Source of the DNA: Tricholoma matsutake
Lineage: Eukaryota > Basidiomycota > Agaricomycetes > Agaricales > Tricholomataceae
Assembly (NCBI GenBank): GCA_026075535.2
Contig: AP026544.2
Coordinates: 10,106,001-10,170,000, forward strand
Length of the DNA stretch: 64,000 nucleotides
Direction: 5' to 3'
Positions within the stretch are counted from its first letter, which is position 1; each line of letters starts with the position of its first letter. Positions 20,039-30,731 of this stretch are shown piece after piece. The notes beneath the pieces are model-generated. The model saw only the letters and a list, made by a program, of their open reading frames with translations, was not told the origin of the DNA and searched no databases. The translations under genes were made by a program, and so were the position numbers.

Positions 20039-20116
20039 TCACCCTCTCTCTATCTTCGAAGTCACTGACTTCGATGAAAATCTCTTTCTCCTCTCTAGTC
20101 AGGAGGTGGGGTGGGG

Positions 20117-20655
20117 TCATGGGGTTTGAGGGAATTGGTTGGAGTGCAGCAGTGTTCCCAACTCTCTGTGTTCTCCAAGCAGGAGCCTCTTCGCCAGGCT
20201 ATATCTGCTCTCGTCATCATAGTGGGTATTCCACTGCAGGTCTCTCCACAGGGGCGCACTTACCCCTGATAGTGGTCTTCTGCCAGGGGTGAGTCCTTCT
20301 CGATCAATGTAGAAGTCCTCTGGGAAGTAGTCCTCCTCGTCTAGTTCTCCCTTGAAGCACCACTCTTTGTACTGTGCCCTCACCCAATTGTAATCCACTT
20401 TCGTGCTTCTCCAGGCAAAGAGACAGCATTTTGGACAGGTCGAGGTCATCCTTCTTATCCAATCATCCCTTGTAATCCAGAAGAGAATCCCATGCAGGCA
20501 TATCCATGTGGGTCTGCCAGGGAGTATGTTCGTCAGTGGTCGTTGGTCGATGACCGTTCACCCAGTCCTTGCTGGGGTTTGTGGTAGGTGTAGTGTCGAT
20601 GGGATGGTGAGCATTCTGTGGTTTCTTTTGTTGGTTCAGTGGGTGTTTTGGTCCT
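20117..20655 (-). pseudogene. Gypsy B reading frame downstream of the Pol stop
   Basis: After the TAG that ends the chromodomain frame, the same frame is open except for TGA codons. It contains GRPTWICLHGI, CPKCCLFAWRSTK, EWCFKGELDEEDY and RRPLSGVSAPLWRDLQ, and reaches a stop at 20117. The blocks match those of gypsy A at 3600-4189. A cysteine triplet (CPKCC) is the only notable motif. Function unknown. Confidence 0.5.
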
Positions 20656-20662
20656 GGGGGTT

Positions 20663-21952
20663 CTACAGCTGTTGTCGCTGTTTATATGCCCCTAGGATTG
20701 TCTTGGCGTGTTTCAGGTTTCCCTCAGGCTCCCGTGAGTTCTCCAAGGTCAGGTATCTGACCCACTTCACTAAGAAGTGCATGGTCCTTCCTTTCTTCTT
20801 ATGTCCAATGATCGCTTCCACTTCATATTCCGATTCGCCTTCTATCAGATTGGGCGGTGGTTCTGGGAAGTTTGGTCCATGTGTCTCGGTTTCTTTATAT
20901 GGGGAAAGGAGCACCGCATGGAATACCGGGTGTATTTTCCACTGTTCAGGTAACTTCAGTCAGTAGGAGAGTGGGCTCAGGACTTTGTCGATGGTGAATG
21001 GTCCTTCTCTCTTTGGTGCGAGCTTCCTCGTTGCATGCATCGTCTTGAGGTTCTTTGCTTCTAGCCACACTCTGTCTCCTTCTTTGAACAGGGTGAAGTG
21101 TCTTGTCGTCCTTTCCGCCATCATCTGTCTGGCTAACCCATGAGTTGCCTTCACTTCGTCTCGGGCACGTTGCAGTGCGACAATTCGCTTCTCGATAGCC
21201 GGTATGTTCGTTTTCAAGTACGGGAGGGGGATCGCCTTGGGCTCATAGCCCATCATGAGGTAGAACAGAGAGTTCTTCTGTACGGAGTGGGTTCTCTGGT
21301 TGTGCATGAACTCCATGGTCGGGAGGTGTTTCCAGTTCTCCTGGTTGTTCAAGCAGAAGATTCGTAAGTATACTTCCACTTCTTGGTTCACCCGTTCTGT
21401 CTCCCCATCGGTCTGGGGGTGGTACGCCATGCTCATCGCCAGCTTGATTCTGAGCAGTCTTCCTAGCTCCTGGAACAGCTGCGAGGCAAATCTGGGATCT
21501 CTGTCAGAGATGATCTTGTCTGGGAGGCTGAATTGTTTGTAGACATTGTCTAGAATCTCCACTCCCAATGCATCTATAGTTTTCCTGCAAGGGATAAAAA
21601 TTACCCCCTTCATAAGCCCATGGTCTACCACGACCATGAGTGCATCATAACCATCGGACTCCGGTAAGTCAGTTATGAAATCAGTCGTCACCATCGCAAA
21701 TGGTCTTGTTGCTTCGGATTTAATTGGTTGTAGAGGCGGTGTTGTCAGGTGGGTGTTGACCTTCATTTGCTGGCATGTTGCACATCCAGTGACGTAGTTT
21801 TTGATGTACATCATCATTCCTGGCCACCAGTAGTCTCTCCTAACCATGTCAGTTGTCTGCCATTGTCCCGAGTGTCCGCTGGTTACTCCTTTGTGGTATT
21901 TTTCCATCAGCTTCTTCTGTAGATCTCCGTTGTCCGGCACATAGCACCTGTT
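20663..21952 (-). pseudogene. Gypsy B Pol: integrase and chromodomain
   Basis: The HHCC zinc domain (KYHKGV, GHSG, CATCQQMK) is followed by the DDE core: Asp in TTDFITDLP, Asp in ISDRDPRF, Glu in GETERVNQEVE. The C-terminal domain has GDRVWLEAKNL. The frame meets TGA at 20960, where gypsy A has an arginine codon in the same context, and then runs on through the chromodomain (YEVEAIIGH, FLVKWVRY, SREPEGNL) to TAG. The aromatic Trp seen in gypsy A NSWEP is Arg here. The upstream TGA at 21953 separates it from RNase H. Confidence 0.92.
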
Positions 21953-22790
21953 TCAGAAAAATAGAAGGCCATCCTCTATTTTCCAATCTTCCAATGCCGA
22001 CTTTATCAGCGGAGTTCCCTTTGTCTTTAGCGCTTCAATTGCACTTTTTACCAGATCGTCTTTCATGATGCCTGTGAGCAAGTCATGCATTTCGGTGTCA
22101 ACAAATTTCACAAATACTGTTTCTGGCAGCATCGTGATGTCTTCATTGTTGTTGTCTTCTTCTGGTACGTGATCCGCTCTCTGTGATAACGCATCGCTCT
22201 GCACCATCTGTGATCCAGGCACATGGACAATTTGCAAGTCGAATTCCAATAGGAATAGGCTCCATCTTGCCTGTCGTCTGTTCAATTTCTGTGCTGTTCG
22301 GAAGTACATCAAGTTCTTGTGGTCCGACAGGATTACCACCGGGTGTCCTGAACCTACTAGGTAGTGTCTCCAGGTCTCTAGCGATCGTATTATTGCTAGT
22401 AGCTCCCTGTCGTAAATCTCATAGTTCCGTTCCGTTGGTGTTAGTGCATGCAATATGTATCTGCATGGGTGCCAGTCCCCATTTGTGTCCCTTTGTCTCA
22501 GCACTCCTCCTGTAGCATGTTTCGAGGCGTCTGATTTGATTGTGAATGGCTTTGTTGGGTCTGGCATCAGCAGTACCGGTGCTTCTGCAAATTTCCTTTT
22601 CAGCGTTTGAAAGGCTTGTTCACATTCCATTGTCCAGTTGAACGTCTTGTCCTTCTTTGTCAGTTCATTAAGTGGTCTGCTTGTCTCCGCGAAATTCCAA
22701 TGAATTTCCTGTAGAAATTCCAATGAATTTCCTGTAGAAATTCCAATGAATTTCCTGTAGAAATTCCAATGAATTTCCTGTAGAAATTCC
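21953..22790 (-). pseudogene. Gypsy B Pol: RNase H
   Basis: The connection region [14 protein letters not shown] and CEQAFQTLKRKF precedes RNase H proper: IKSDASKHATGGVL (Asp), NYEIYDRELLAI (Glu), LSDHKNLMYF (Asp) and the ARWSLFLLEFDL block with SDALSQRADH. It is colinear with the RT frame except for the repeat expansion at 22690-22790, which shifts the frame. The TGA at 21953 ends it. Confidence 0.9.
22690..22790. repeat. 23-bp tandem repeat inside Pol
   Basis: Four consecutive units of AATTTCCTGTAGAAATTCCAATG (plus strand, given here as two parts AATTTCCTGTAG and AAATTCCAATG) encode repeated FYRKFIG-like peptides in shifting frames. Since 23 is not a multiple of three, the expansion shifts Pol between RT and RNase H. 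Confidence 0.9.
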
Positions 22791-22859
22791 CAAATCCCAG
22801 GAAGGATCTGACTGCCTTTACGTTCGTTGGGGTAGGCCAATCCTGTATACCTGCCAGTT

Positions 22860-24911
22860 TCGTGTTGTCCATGGCAATTTCATTGGGTCAGATGATTAGA
22901 CCCAAGAATTCCACTTCGTGGACGTCAAACTTGCATTTCTCTGGCTTCAGGTATAAGTCGTTTTCTGCCAGTCTTTGCAGTGCTCTCTTTGTCCTTTCCT
23001 GGTGTTCGTTCTGATCCTTGGAGAATATCAGGATGTCATCCATATAAATCATGAGCCATCCTTCTCCGATCATGTCATGGAATATCTCATTCATCATTGC
23101 CTGGAAGGTTGCCGGTGAGTTGCATAATCCAAAGAACATCACCGTTGGTTCAAACAGCCCTCGGTTCATCTTTAAGGCTGCTTTCCATTGATCTCTGTCC
23201 TTGATTCTGACATTGTGATATCCCCATTGGATGTCCAATTTCATAAACCATTTCGCCCCTCTTAGTTTGTCCAACAGGTCTCCTACCAGCGGCAGCGGGT
23301 AGGTGTTCTTGATCGTTCCGTTATTCAAGTACCTGTAATCTTGGCAGGGCCATAGCATGTCTGAGTCCTTCTTTGCAATGAAGAAGAATGGCGACGCCAT
23401 GGGTGATTTTGATGGTTGAATGTATCCTTTCTGTAGGCTTTCATCAAGAAACTCGTTGAGTTTCTTTTGTTCTGCCGGTGACAACAGGTAAACCCTGCAA
23501 TCTTTCACCATAAAGTCCATTTTCAGTTCGATTGCATGATCCCAGGGTATTGATTCTGGGAATCTCTCCGATGCTTCCTTTTCGAATATCCATCGGTATT
23601 CCCTGTACTGTTTGGGGAGTAGTTCGTCGAGGGTCTTTTGTTCGGGGTCTCCTTCCTTCTTGTGCGTCAGGTGTTGTGAGACCAATGTTTTTGCCCTGAT
23701 CCAGATATTTTGTCTGTAAGCATATCGTGGTGATCCCTTTGCCTTTATGATCTGAGAGATTGTCTTCGTCGATTGGGAGTACCCGTATCTTGGTTCGTTG
23801 TACTCCTCTGTCAATGGTGTTTTAGCTGGTTCGAATATTCCGATGATGGGTTCTCCTTGGATGTAGGCAATTAGTAGGTCATCATCTGCAATCCTTTGTT
23901 CGGGTGTCCCTTCCAGTTGTTCTGTTGCCTGTTCCTTTGCCTGTTTGTGGTTTTCCGGTGCTGGGTTTTCCTTCCCAGTGTCTTCTTCGTCTTGTGGCCC
24001 AATGGGCTCTGCATCTTGAAGAGTCGTGACTGCAATCTCTTCATCCTCCACTTCTTCGATTGTCGCTCTCCTTGTTTTGGTGGGTGTCTTGCCCCCTTCC
24101 CGTTTAGTTCGGAGTGCCTCTCCCATCTCTTTTGCTTTAGCAGCAATTCTTTGGCATCGTGCTAGTTGTTCCTCACTTGCCAATTTCTTTTTGAGGGTGA
24201 GCTTCTCTAATTCTTTAGCGGCTGCACAGTGCCATGTAAGTTGCTCTTCTTCTTTTGCCTTTGTCTTGAGGCCCATCTTTTCTTTTGCTTGGGCGACCAT
24301 CCTTTGGGCCCATGCCTGTTTCTCCTCTCTTGTCATTTCTTTGAAGGGCCTCCCTTCTTCTTTGACCGTTCTCCGGCGCCAAGCCAGATGTTTGTCGTTG
24401 GGTTTCTCCGTTTGTACCCTCCCAATGAGGGTTTTCCCTTTCCCAAATGAGAATTCTGGGTGGGTTCTGTTGGTTGTTCGGAATTGGAAGGTTCCAACTC
24501 TCCAGTCAATTACTGGATTGATTCTTCTGAGCCATGGCAGACCCAGGATGATTGATTCTTTCCCTAATCCTGCAATGAGGAACGTTGTCAGGAACAATCT
24601 CCCTTTGATCATCAGGAATCCTTTGGCGTAGTGGGAAATCTCCCCTTTCTTGTTCAGGGTTCCATCCACATTCTTGACCCTGATTGTCCTCTCCAGGGGG
24701 TGTAACTTGAATCTGCCGCTTTTTGCAAATTCGTGGCTCATGAATATTCCTCCTGCTCCTGAGTCGAGTAGGGCTTCGGTTTCAATGGCTTTCCCTCTGC
24801 CTGCTCCTAGCACTTTGACATCTAAATGCATAGATTGATTCTTCAAAGTAGCTAGCAGTACAGAGCAGACAGAGAGTTCGGTGGTACCTGGCATCAAGGC
24901 AGGCCACCTCT
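22860..24911 (-). CDS. Gypsy B Pol: protease and reverse transcriptase (open part)
   Basis: An uninterrupted frame of about 670 codons, entered from Gag by a likely -1 shift. Near 24770 the protease has [11 protein letters not shown] (the D-S/T-G active site of aspartic proteases) and the ILGLPWL flap-side block. A long charged, coiled-coil-like insert with repeated AKEKMGLK and [12 protein letters not shown] stretches lies at about 24020-24400. The RT follows: [66 protein letters not shown] and the catalytic YMDD in [10 protein letters not shown] near 23040. The frame ends just before the 23-bp repeat. Residues needed for catalysis appear present. The TTG-ATG at 24897 is unlikely to be the start used, because the -1 frame is open upstream. 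Confidence 0.9.
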
Positions 24912-26030
24912 TTAAAAACCCTCATCCCCTATTAAGGCGAGAGCTTTCTCCTTTCCTTCTTCGTCGAGTTCTTTCATGATCACCCAGATCTTTGAGTAGG
25001 CTTCTTCGCCTTTCTTCTTCAGGAATGACTGATTTTCAGCCCTCATCTCCCCTTTCTTATGTTCAGTTGCTCTGTGTCCTGATTGGTGGCACATAAAGCA
25101 TAATCCCTTCTTCATATGCTCGATCCTCTCTTGATTGGAGAGTCGGTTAATCTCAAGTGGACCTTCCTTCGATTTGGAGTTGGGCAGCTTCCTTGCTAAG
25201 GCCTCTTGTGCCTTCCCAGTTATGGCCCTTGCTCTTCTCCATTGTCTGTCATACTTGGAGGCAGTGTTGATCATCCCTTCTAATGTGGTGAGGATTGTTT
25301 CCATGTTAAAGACTCTCTCGAGGAGTCTTGGGTTCAGCCCATCCATGAAGAGCTCAATGAGGGTGGTGTCATCATTGATTCCCACCTTCTCTCGCCGGAT
25401 TCGGAACTGCGCTATGTAGTCCTCCAGGTCCTGTCCCTGCTTCAGTGTCTTCATCTCGGTTCTGGCTCTGCCAGCTTCGTCAATCGGCGTGAACACTATC
25501 TTGAGCGCCACTTCAAAGGCTGACCATGCTCCTAGGTCCTCCTTCTCTGCCCATGTCTGTGCCCAGGGCGCGGCGGTTCCTCCATTCATCAATGACAGCA
25601 CAAAGATGATCTTTTTCTCATCGGTGTCATAGATTCCATGGTTCACTCTCAGATAGAGTTTTACTTCTTGTAAGAACTTTGCAGTTCTGGTTTGGTCCCC
25701 TGTGAAGTCCAAAGGGGTTCGTATTCTGATTTCTTTGGTCGACGCGGTGGGTTTGGTAGACATGTTGGCATTGTCGTTGGATAGGGAGAATGGATCTCGT
25801 TCTGGGGTTTCTTCTTTATCGGAAGATCTAAAGTCTTCTTCGTCGAGGTATCGGGGTTCTTCGTCACTGGTTCTTCTTGAGAACCACTTCTGTGCTGGTT
25901 CCGAGTATCGTACTAGTCGACCCTGGTATCTATACCATGGGGTTCTTCCTGATGATGATGCTCCAGTTGGAGGTCTGTCTGGGCTTTGTCTGAAAGACGT
26001 TGTGTCTGCACCTAGGTAGGTGGACTGCAT
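24912..26030 (-). CDS. Gypsy B Gag
   Basis: An intact 372-codon frame from ATG 26028-26030, one base inside the end of the primer-site region, to TAA 24912-24914. The N-terminal 110 residues are polar and arginine-rich. The capsid-like region includes EVKLYLRVNHGIYDTD, WAQTWAEKEDLG, EDYIAQF and LFMDGLNPRLLERVF. A zinc knuckle CFMCHQSGHRATEH near residue 317 has C-x2-C-x4-H-x4-H, with His where the usual knuckle has Cys; gypsy A has the same. The frame ends ALIGDEGF at a GGGTTTT slippery site. Gag would assemble particles and bind genomic RNA. Confidence 0.93.
   Translation of the reverse strand: MQSTYLGADTTSFRQSPDRPPTGASSSGRTPWYRYQGRLVRYSEPAQKWFSRRTSDEEPRYLDEEDFRSSDKEETPERDPFSLSNDNANMSTKPTASTKEIRIRTPLDFTGDQTRTAKFLQEVKLYLRVNHGIYDTDEKKIIFVLSLMNGGTAAPWAQTWAEKEDLGAWSAFEVALKIVFTPIDEAGRARTEMKTLKQGQDLEDYIAQFRIRREKVGINDDTTLIELFMDGLNPRLLERVFNMETILTTLEGMINTASKYDRQWRRARAITGKAQEALARKLPNSKSKEGPLEINRLSNQERIEHMKKGLCFMCHQSGHRATEHKKGEMRAENQSFLKKKGEEAYSKIWVIMKELDEEGKEKALALIGDEGF
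24915..24921 (-). promoter_or_regulatory. Candidate -1 ribosomal frameshift site between Gag and Pol
   Basis: In the Gag frame the last sense codons are GGT TTT, preceded by G, giving the heptamer G-GGT-TTT (pattern X-XXY-YYZ), directly followed by the stop TAA. A -1 slip gives GGG TTT TTA AAG AGG and joins the protease frame without a stop. The downstream structure was not modelled. Confidence 0.7.
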
Positions 26031-26034
26031 AGAT

Positions 26035-26045
26035 CAGCTTGACCT
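26035..26045 (-). promoter_or_regulatory. Gypsy B primer-binding site, self-primer type
   Basis: It sits two bases inside the 5' LTR, with the same AGGTCAAGCTGA as gypsy A. The 3' LTR holds a ten-base complement; the 5' LTR copy has decayed to AGGTCAATAT. Confidence 0.6.
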
Positions 26046-26047
26046 TT

Positions 26048-26759
26048 TGTTAAGACTATAGGTCTCAACTCAGCCTAGTCTTCGTATGTTGCAGTTGGAG
26101 GCTTTCCAACTGTATTGGTTCTTGCAGTAAGAGGCTTTCTTACTGTATCGGGTTCTGTTTGGGACTTGGTGCTTCCTAAGTCAATACGGCTATCCGTACT
26201 CAGAGGCTTTCTGAGTAGACCATCAGTTTGTGTATCTCAGTTGGAGGCCTTCCAACTGTCGAGTTCGAGTTATCACAGCTAGGGGCTTCCTAAGCTGTCG
26301 AGTGTTCTGGTTGAGTCTAAGACCGTTATTTGAATTAGGTCAATATAAGGAATCCAGGCAGTATTACTGTAGCTTATATATGGTTCAGAGAGTGTCTATC
26401 ATCCAATTGGAATACGAGATCCTTGTCAAGTAAATATAGAAGGAACAATAGAACAGTAAGCCTCATGCCTAGCATGAGGCATCCGATGTCATGGAGTGCT
26501 GCGGCGCAGCATGTTGAAGAACAATAGCAAATAACCCTCATGCCAAGCATGAGGCGTCCGATGCCACGGATCCGATATCAAGGGTCCAATGTCAAGGAGT
26601 CCAATGTCACGGAGTCCGACATCACGGAATACTGTGGTGCAGCATGTCGATTGACAGGAGTCAGGTCAGGGGGGTGTCTCCATCGGAAGTGAGTCGTGTC
26701 GTGTCAGAAAGGAAAAATGAAGTGCCCGGTCTTGCGGGTCCAGATAACAAATTGTAACA
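26048..26759 (-). repeat. Gypsy B 5' LTR
   Basis: 712 bp, the same length as the 3' LTR and differing at scattered sites, mostly transitions. TATATAA lies 32 bases upstream of the inferred transcript start, as in gypsy A. Confidence 0.93.
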
Positions 26760-26939
26760 TTCGAAGTGTTGCAAAGGATTTCGAAGCATTCTCATGACTT
26801 TGTAGAAGTTTGTAGAGCTTCGGAGAGGTTTGTATGGGTTCGTAGAGCTTTGGAGAGGTCTGTAGAATTTTATAGAGCTTCGACAACAATCATAGATGTG
26901 CTTTCTGAGCTTGAACAACGAGGTGGACCTATCAGCGGC

Positions 26940-27300
26940 AACATACAAGGGTGGAACAGACTTGGCTTCAGTGAGCTGTGCCTCCCTGCGCTTATGTGTG
27001 TCCATAACTTCGAGGGGTGTTGTGCATGAGATGAGCAAGCTAAGAACTAATGCATGGGATTACGAGTTGCAAGTTGGTGTTAATCGAGTGCGATTATCGG
27101 ACTAAGGTATTACAAACAATTCTATAGACTTAAATATGCAGAAACAGAACATAGGTAGTATGCTAAAGATAGCACAGAACAGAATAAGGAAGTAGAAGCG
27201 GAACAAGATTTCAAGTTGGAAAGAAGTCAGAACAGGAAAATGAAGCATAGAATGAAGGCATAATTGTGGTTATAACAGCTATTTACACATTGCCAGGGAT
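26940..27300. other. CACTA-internal spacer without a gene
   Basis: AT-rich sequence between the LTR-like repeat and the transposase 3' end. Several short purine-rich runs (AACAGAACA, AAGTAGAAGCGGAAC) are present. No ORF or repeat was recognised. Confidence 0.5.
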
Positions 27301-27309
27301 GCAAAATTA

Positions 27310-30300
27310 TCAGTGCCCTCTGTTGGGAGCCCAACATACAACCAGGACCTTCCTGCCAATACCATAAGTGCCTGCTGGCCGCTGGACAGTTGTGACATGA
27401 GTGATAATATGGACAGGCTCAATAATACTAAGGTTGTTAGAGGGGAGTGCATCAACAATTTGTACCATAAATCCAGGGTGGTGTATGAATGATGCCTGCC
27501 TCTCCTCTTGTGTAGATAGTGATTGATGTGAGCAGACTCTTATAAAGGTGTGCATTATTCCCTCCAGCAGAAGTCTCCAAATGTTTTGATTGAATCCTGT
27601 ATCATGAGCCTGTGTCAATGGATTGTAGAACTTTATAGCACTGTTTCCTTTATGTGACTCTTCACAACTGAATGTGCACTCATCATGGTGCACCTGCAAA
27701 AGATGCTGGGCTTGTGGAGGGAGAATAATGGCATTTGGCAGATGGGGAAGATCAGAGTAAGCTCGGTATGGTCTTCCTGTCTGGTGAAGATAATTAAGCA
27801 GATTGTTATAATCTACTTCAAGAAGGCAAGGTGCCTTTGCTAGAATATCTGCCACTTTTGTATGGTGGAGAGGTACTTGATGGTCATCCATGGCCATGTC
27901 TCCTGGCTCAAGAATATCACATAATTCTTTTAAATGATCTTCACTGTGCAGTAAAGCATCTACATGTGCTTGACAACTCATCTGAAAAAGCATTGTAAGA
28001 TCTATATCCCCTGATCTTGGTATTAGCTATCAATTTTTGAGCAAAATAATTGAAACACATATGGAGATGATAATTGGTGTTCATTTTTTGCAACTTTCCA
28101 TTCATTCATTCACCTGGAAACCCACTAAAAGAAGCCAAAGACCCCAATATTTGAGAAGAGCACCATTATGCATTGCATAATGATGGTTTGGCTTGGATGG
28201 ACAATGTGGAAAAAGTTGTTGAATAGCAGTTCGATATTGAATATAATGCTGAGTATAGGCATCAGCATCAGCATTGGAGGTTTGATATGCAGCTACAATA
28301 TTTGTTGCTGCAACAACATGATAGAAGCAGTAGAAGTGCTGGTGGTGGAAATTTGTGGCAGTAGTCATGTACCAGAATTCAGGAATAATGAGGGGAAAGA
28401 TACATGTGAAGAGGGTGAGATATTTCTGAGCTTTGAGCTTGCCATGGCTTGGTTCACCAAGATTGGTTGGTGGTCTTTGTATCCATGTTGGAAGAGTGAT
28501 ATCATGAATGCAATTTCTTATTGCTTGTAGCTCAGTTTCTGTGAGGGTCAACAGGAATATAGTTATCATCATCATCATCATCATCATCATCATAATTGAA
28601 GTCATATGCATAGGGATTTGTGTGGCTCTGTGTGGCTGTAGGTGTTGATGATGAGGATGAGTCTGATAATTCAGAAGAAGATGGTGAGGGAGACATAGGT
28701 GGTGGTGTATGGTGCATTGCCATTGCAGCCTCAAGATTATGTTTACCTGCTTCTTTAAAAAGATCATCCAATTCTTCAGCAGAATCTGATACATCTGCCT
28801 CACGCCACTGCTCATCCTTTTCCACCTCTTTAACTTTTTGGCTTTCATCCTCATCCCGTCCAATTCCCCAGAGTGCACGAAGATGATGCTGTAAAACACC
28901 CTCAAGCCAGTTATGCATAAAACCTAGTACAACATGTTTGACTGGATCCCAATATGGAAGATTATGCAGTGGAGTCCATTGCACACCAGTTGTCTTTTGC
29001 AGAGCATTTTGACCAGCTTTGGTTGTCTGATGCAACCATGCCTCTGCCTGTGCTCACACCTGTGCACCATTACAGAGTTCCCAAGATTGAATATTGAGAT
29101 CCTCTAGCTGATCACTGGTGCAGAGGCAGAAAGAACAGAACATTGTAGCACCATGTCCCAAAAAGCCAGTAGCCTTGCGACTTCCCTCAAGATCAGCAAT
29201 CACAGGTGCAATTTTTGCTTTCACAGAGATTCCATCAGGATGTCTAGATGTTGGCAAATTTTGGCTTGGTGCAGCACCATACTTGGCAACAGATTTAATA
29301 ACAGGTTCAAGAAGATGAGAGATGGTTGTGGGGTCAGGAAGATGGGGAGGAGGTGTGAGACCAACAATAAATGTATTCTCAAATCGATACTGAAGATAAA
29401 AAGGTAAGTTCAAGCAATAAAGCAGGATTGCTCCACAAGACACTTTTTTGCCTATATATAAAATAAGCTGTGTCATAGTCTATGCAGAATTTGTTAATAA
29501 CTTACCAGCAATCTTATTGGTATAAGGATTGAACCAATCAATATAGATTCCAAATATTAGATGATCAGGAGACTGTAGAAAACCCTGCAAGTCATCCCAA
29601 GCAGGACTATCCTGGATATCATTCATAGTGGCACCAAAGGCAGCTGGTATATGGTTTCTGTGGTGGTTGAAAGCCTCATGAAGGCTGCCTTCAATGACCT
29701 TGGAAGATAAAAAGAACTGAAGCCAAGAATCAAAGGGTTGTGTAGTGTATAGATGACATGGGACCCATTTAGGCCCATTTGGAGTATTCTGAGTTGTCCA
29801 GAGTTTTGTGTTACAGGATTGTGATCTTGGGGATGCCTTCCACTGACCTTGCCAGGGAATAGGATGAGAAAAGAGGGAAAAGCACTTGGGGCAGCATGCT
29901 GTCCAAATGATTTCTGGCTCTGAGCAGTGAAGCTGATATGCTGTATGGACATCATGAGGAAGTTTGATGTTTGGAAGCTTGACATTGAGTCCAGATGATG
30001 AAAGAGCAACCTTGACAATAGAGAGAGTCACAGAAATAATAAGTTGAAGTCCTTGTAGAATTTTGTTGGTGATAGAACGACTCACACCAGCTCTATTGTG
30101 GAGCCAGATGACAAGGAGGCAGATCATCTTTGTGATAAGTACTGTAGAAAAGTTGATATCTGCATAATTACTATTAGTCTTGATCTAACAATAACAATGT
30201 AGCACTTACCTGTGGGAGAATTAGAAGCTCTAGAACATTTTGGTGATGGGCTTGGGGATGATGATTGCCGCTTCCCCTTTGCCAGTTGTGAAACAGGCCG

Positions 30301-30423
30301 TTTATCCTGTTTGTCATGCTTCAAATGGGTAGAACCATCAACATAGTGTCCTGGCTGTTCAACACCATTGATGAAGATGGTTTTTGTGCTACAAATTGTG
30401 CAGTTACATATGACTGGAGGCAT
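27310..30423 (-). pseudogene. CACTA-type (EnSpm-like) transposase, broken
   Basis: The start ATG 30421-30423 leads to MPPVICNCTICSTKTI, a cysteine cluster likely to bind zinc. Introns are supported at 30160-30209 (50 bp), 29452-29505 (54 bp) and 27982-28058. Joined exons give IIWTACCPKCFSLF (second Cys pair), DSPAWDDLQGFLQ, LIFGIYIDWFNPYTNKIAGKKVSCG, CLNLPFYLQYRFENTFIVG, ATMFCSFCLC, and LPYWDPVKHVVLGFMHNWLEG, a block typical of basidiomycete CACTA transposases. Next comes an acidic tract from a CAT repeat at 28567-28592, then LPTWIQRPPTNLGEPSHGKLKA. TGA stops at 29054 and 28106 fit lost arginines; a one-base shift lies near 28550. The C-terminal exon (27310-27981) is open. It would cut and join the CACAACGGG ends, but is inactive as it stands. 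Confidence 0.85.
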
Positions 30424-30429
30424 GGTGAA

Positions 30430-30728
30430 CTTGGTGAAGCCTCAGTGAAGGAAAAGAGGGGGAAAGAATGACAGCTGTTTTGGACCATTTTAATAGAAAC
30501 ATCAAAATTGCTATTGTAACTGATGTACATCCTCTAACCGTCCCATGCAACAGTCTGATGCCTGTCACCATAGTCACTATCATGAACCTATTGATTTAAA
30601 CAGATATTTGTTCGTAAAAGAAAGCATCAATCCAAGTGCTCAATTTGGTAGGATTATGTAATAAGGTGCAAACTCCAGTCAACCATGAGTCAACTGTGAG
30701 TCAACTGCCTTGGAACTTGCCCGTTGGG
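30430..30728. other. CACTA promoter side and right terminal inverted repeat
   Basis: No gene. The segment 30670-30728 holds three spaced copies of AGTCAACTG-type motifs (subterminal repeats) and the terminal CTTGCCCGTTGGG. The transposase promoter should lie here. Confidence 0.6.
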
Positions 30729-30731
30729 TGA

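Larger units (their letters stand above)
19327..26759 (-). mobile_element. Gypsy B: nearly full-length chromovirus-type LTR retrotransposon
   Basis: Both LTRs are 712 bp (3' LTR 19327-20038, 5' LTR 26048-26759). Flanks are TTTGA and TTCGA, a 5-bp duplication with one transition. Gag is open, and Pol is open through protease and most of RT. It is broken later by a 23-bp tandem repeat (22690-22790) and by TGA codons at 21953 and 20960. It is inserted in an LTR-like repeat inside the CACTA element. Confidence 0.95.
18116..26932. repeat. LTR-like dispersed repeat, copy 1, split by gypsy B
   Basis: It begins ATGATGCTCAACCCAG and ends GGTGGACCTAT, and is shared with 31426-33019. Internally it has TTTTTATATAAAATAAAG, suggestive of a promoter, and about five diverged units of GATTTTCGAGATGTCGCAAT near 18295-18370. 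The flanking pentamers TGGTG and CAGCG differ by transitions only, so a 5-bp duplication is possible but weak. Likely a solo LTR; no coding part was seen. Confidence 0.6.
13779..30728. mobile_element. CACTA-like DNA transposon, 17 kb including nested insertions
   Basis: It splits the gypsy C RT between the YPLPL and ISKLVNQLRG codons, with TGA on both sides (13776-13778 and 30729-30731). The ends are inverted: CACAACGGGCAAG on the left and CCCAACGGGCAAG on the right, followed by AGGCAGTTGAYTCA. Subterminal direct copies of GTTGACT occur at both ends. It carries a transposase gene on the minus strand (27310-30423) and a companion gene on the plus strand (14214-15795). Nested inside are an inverted-repeat element (about 15830-17792) and an LTR-like repeat that holds gypsy B. 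Confidence 0.85.

Noticed and set aside
22690..22790. Possible CRISPR-like direct repeats
   Set aside because: Units are head to tail with no spacers, inside a eukaryotic retrotransposon; the same applies to 57850-57960 and 58208-58322.
24026..24631. 201-codon plus-strand frame
   Set aside because: Antisense to the charged protease-RT insert of gypsy B Pol.
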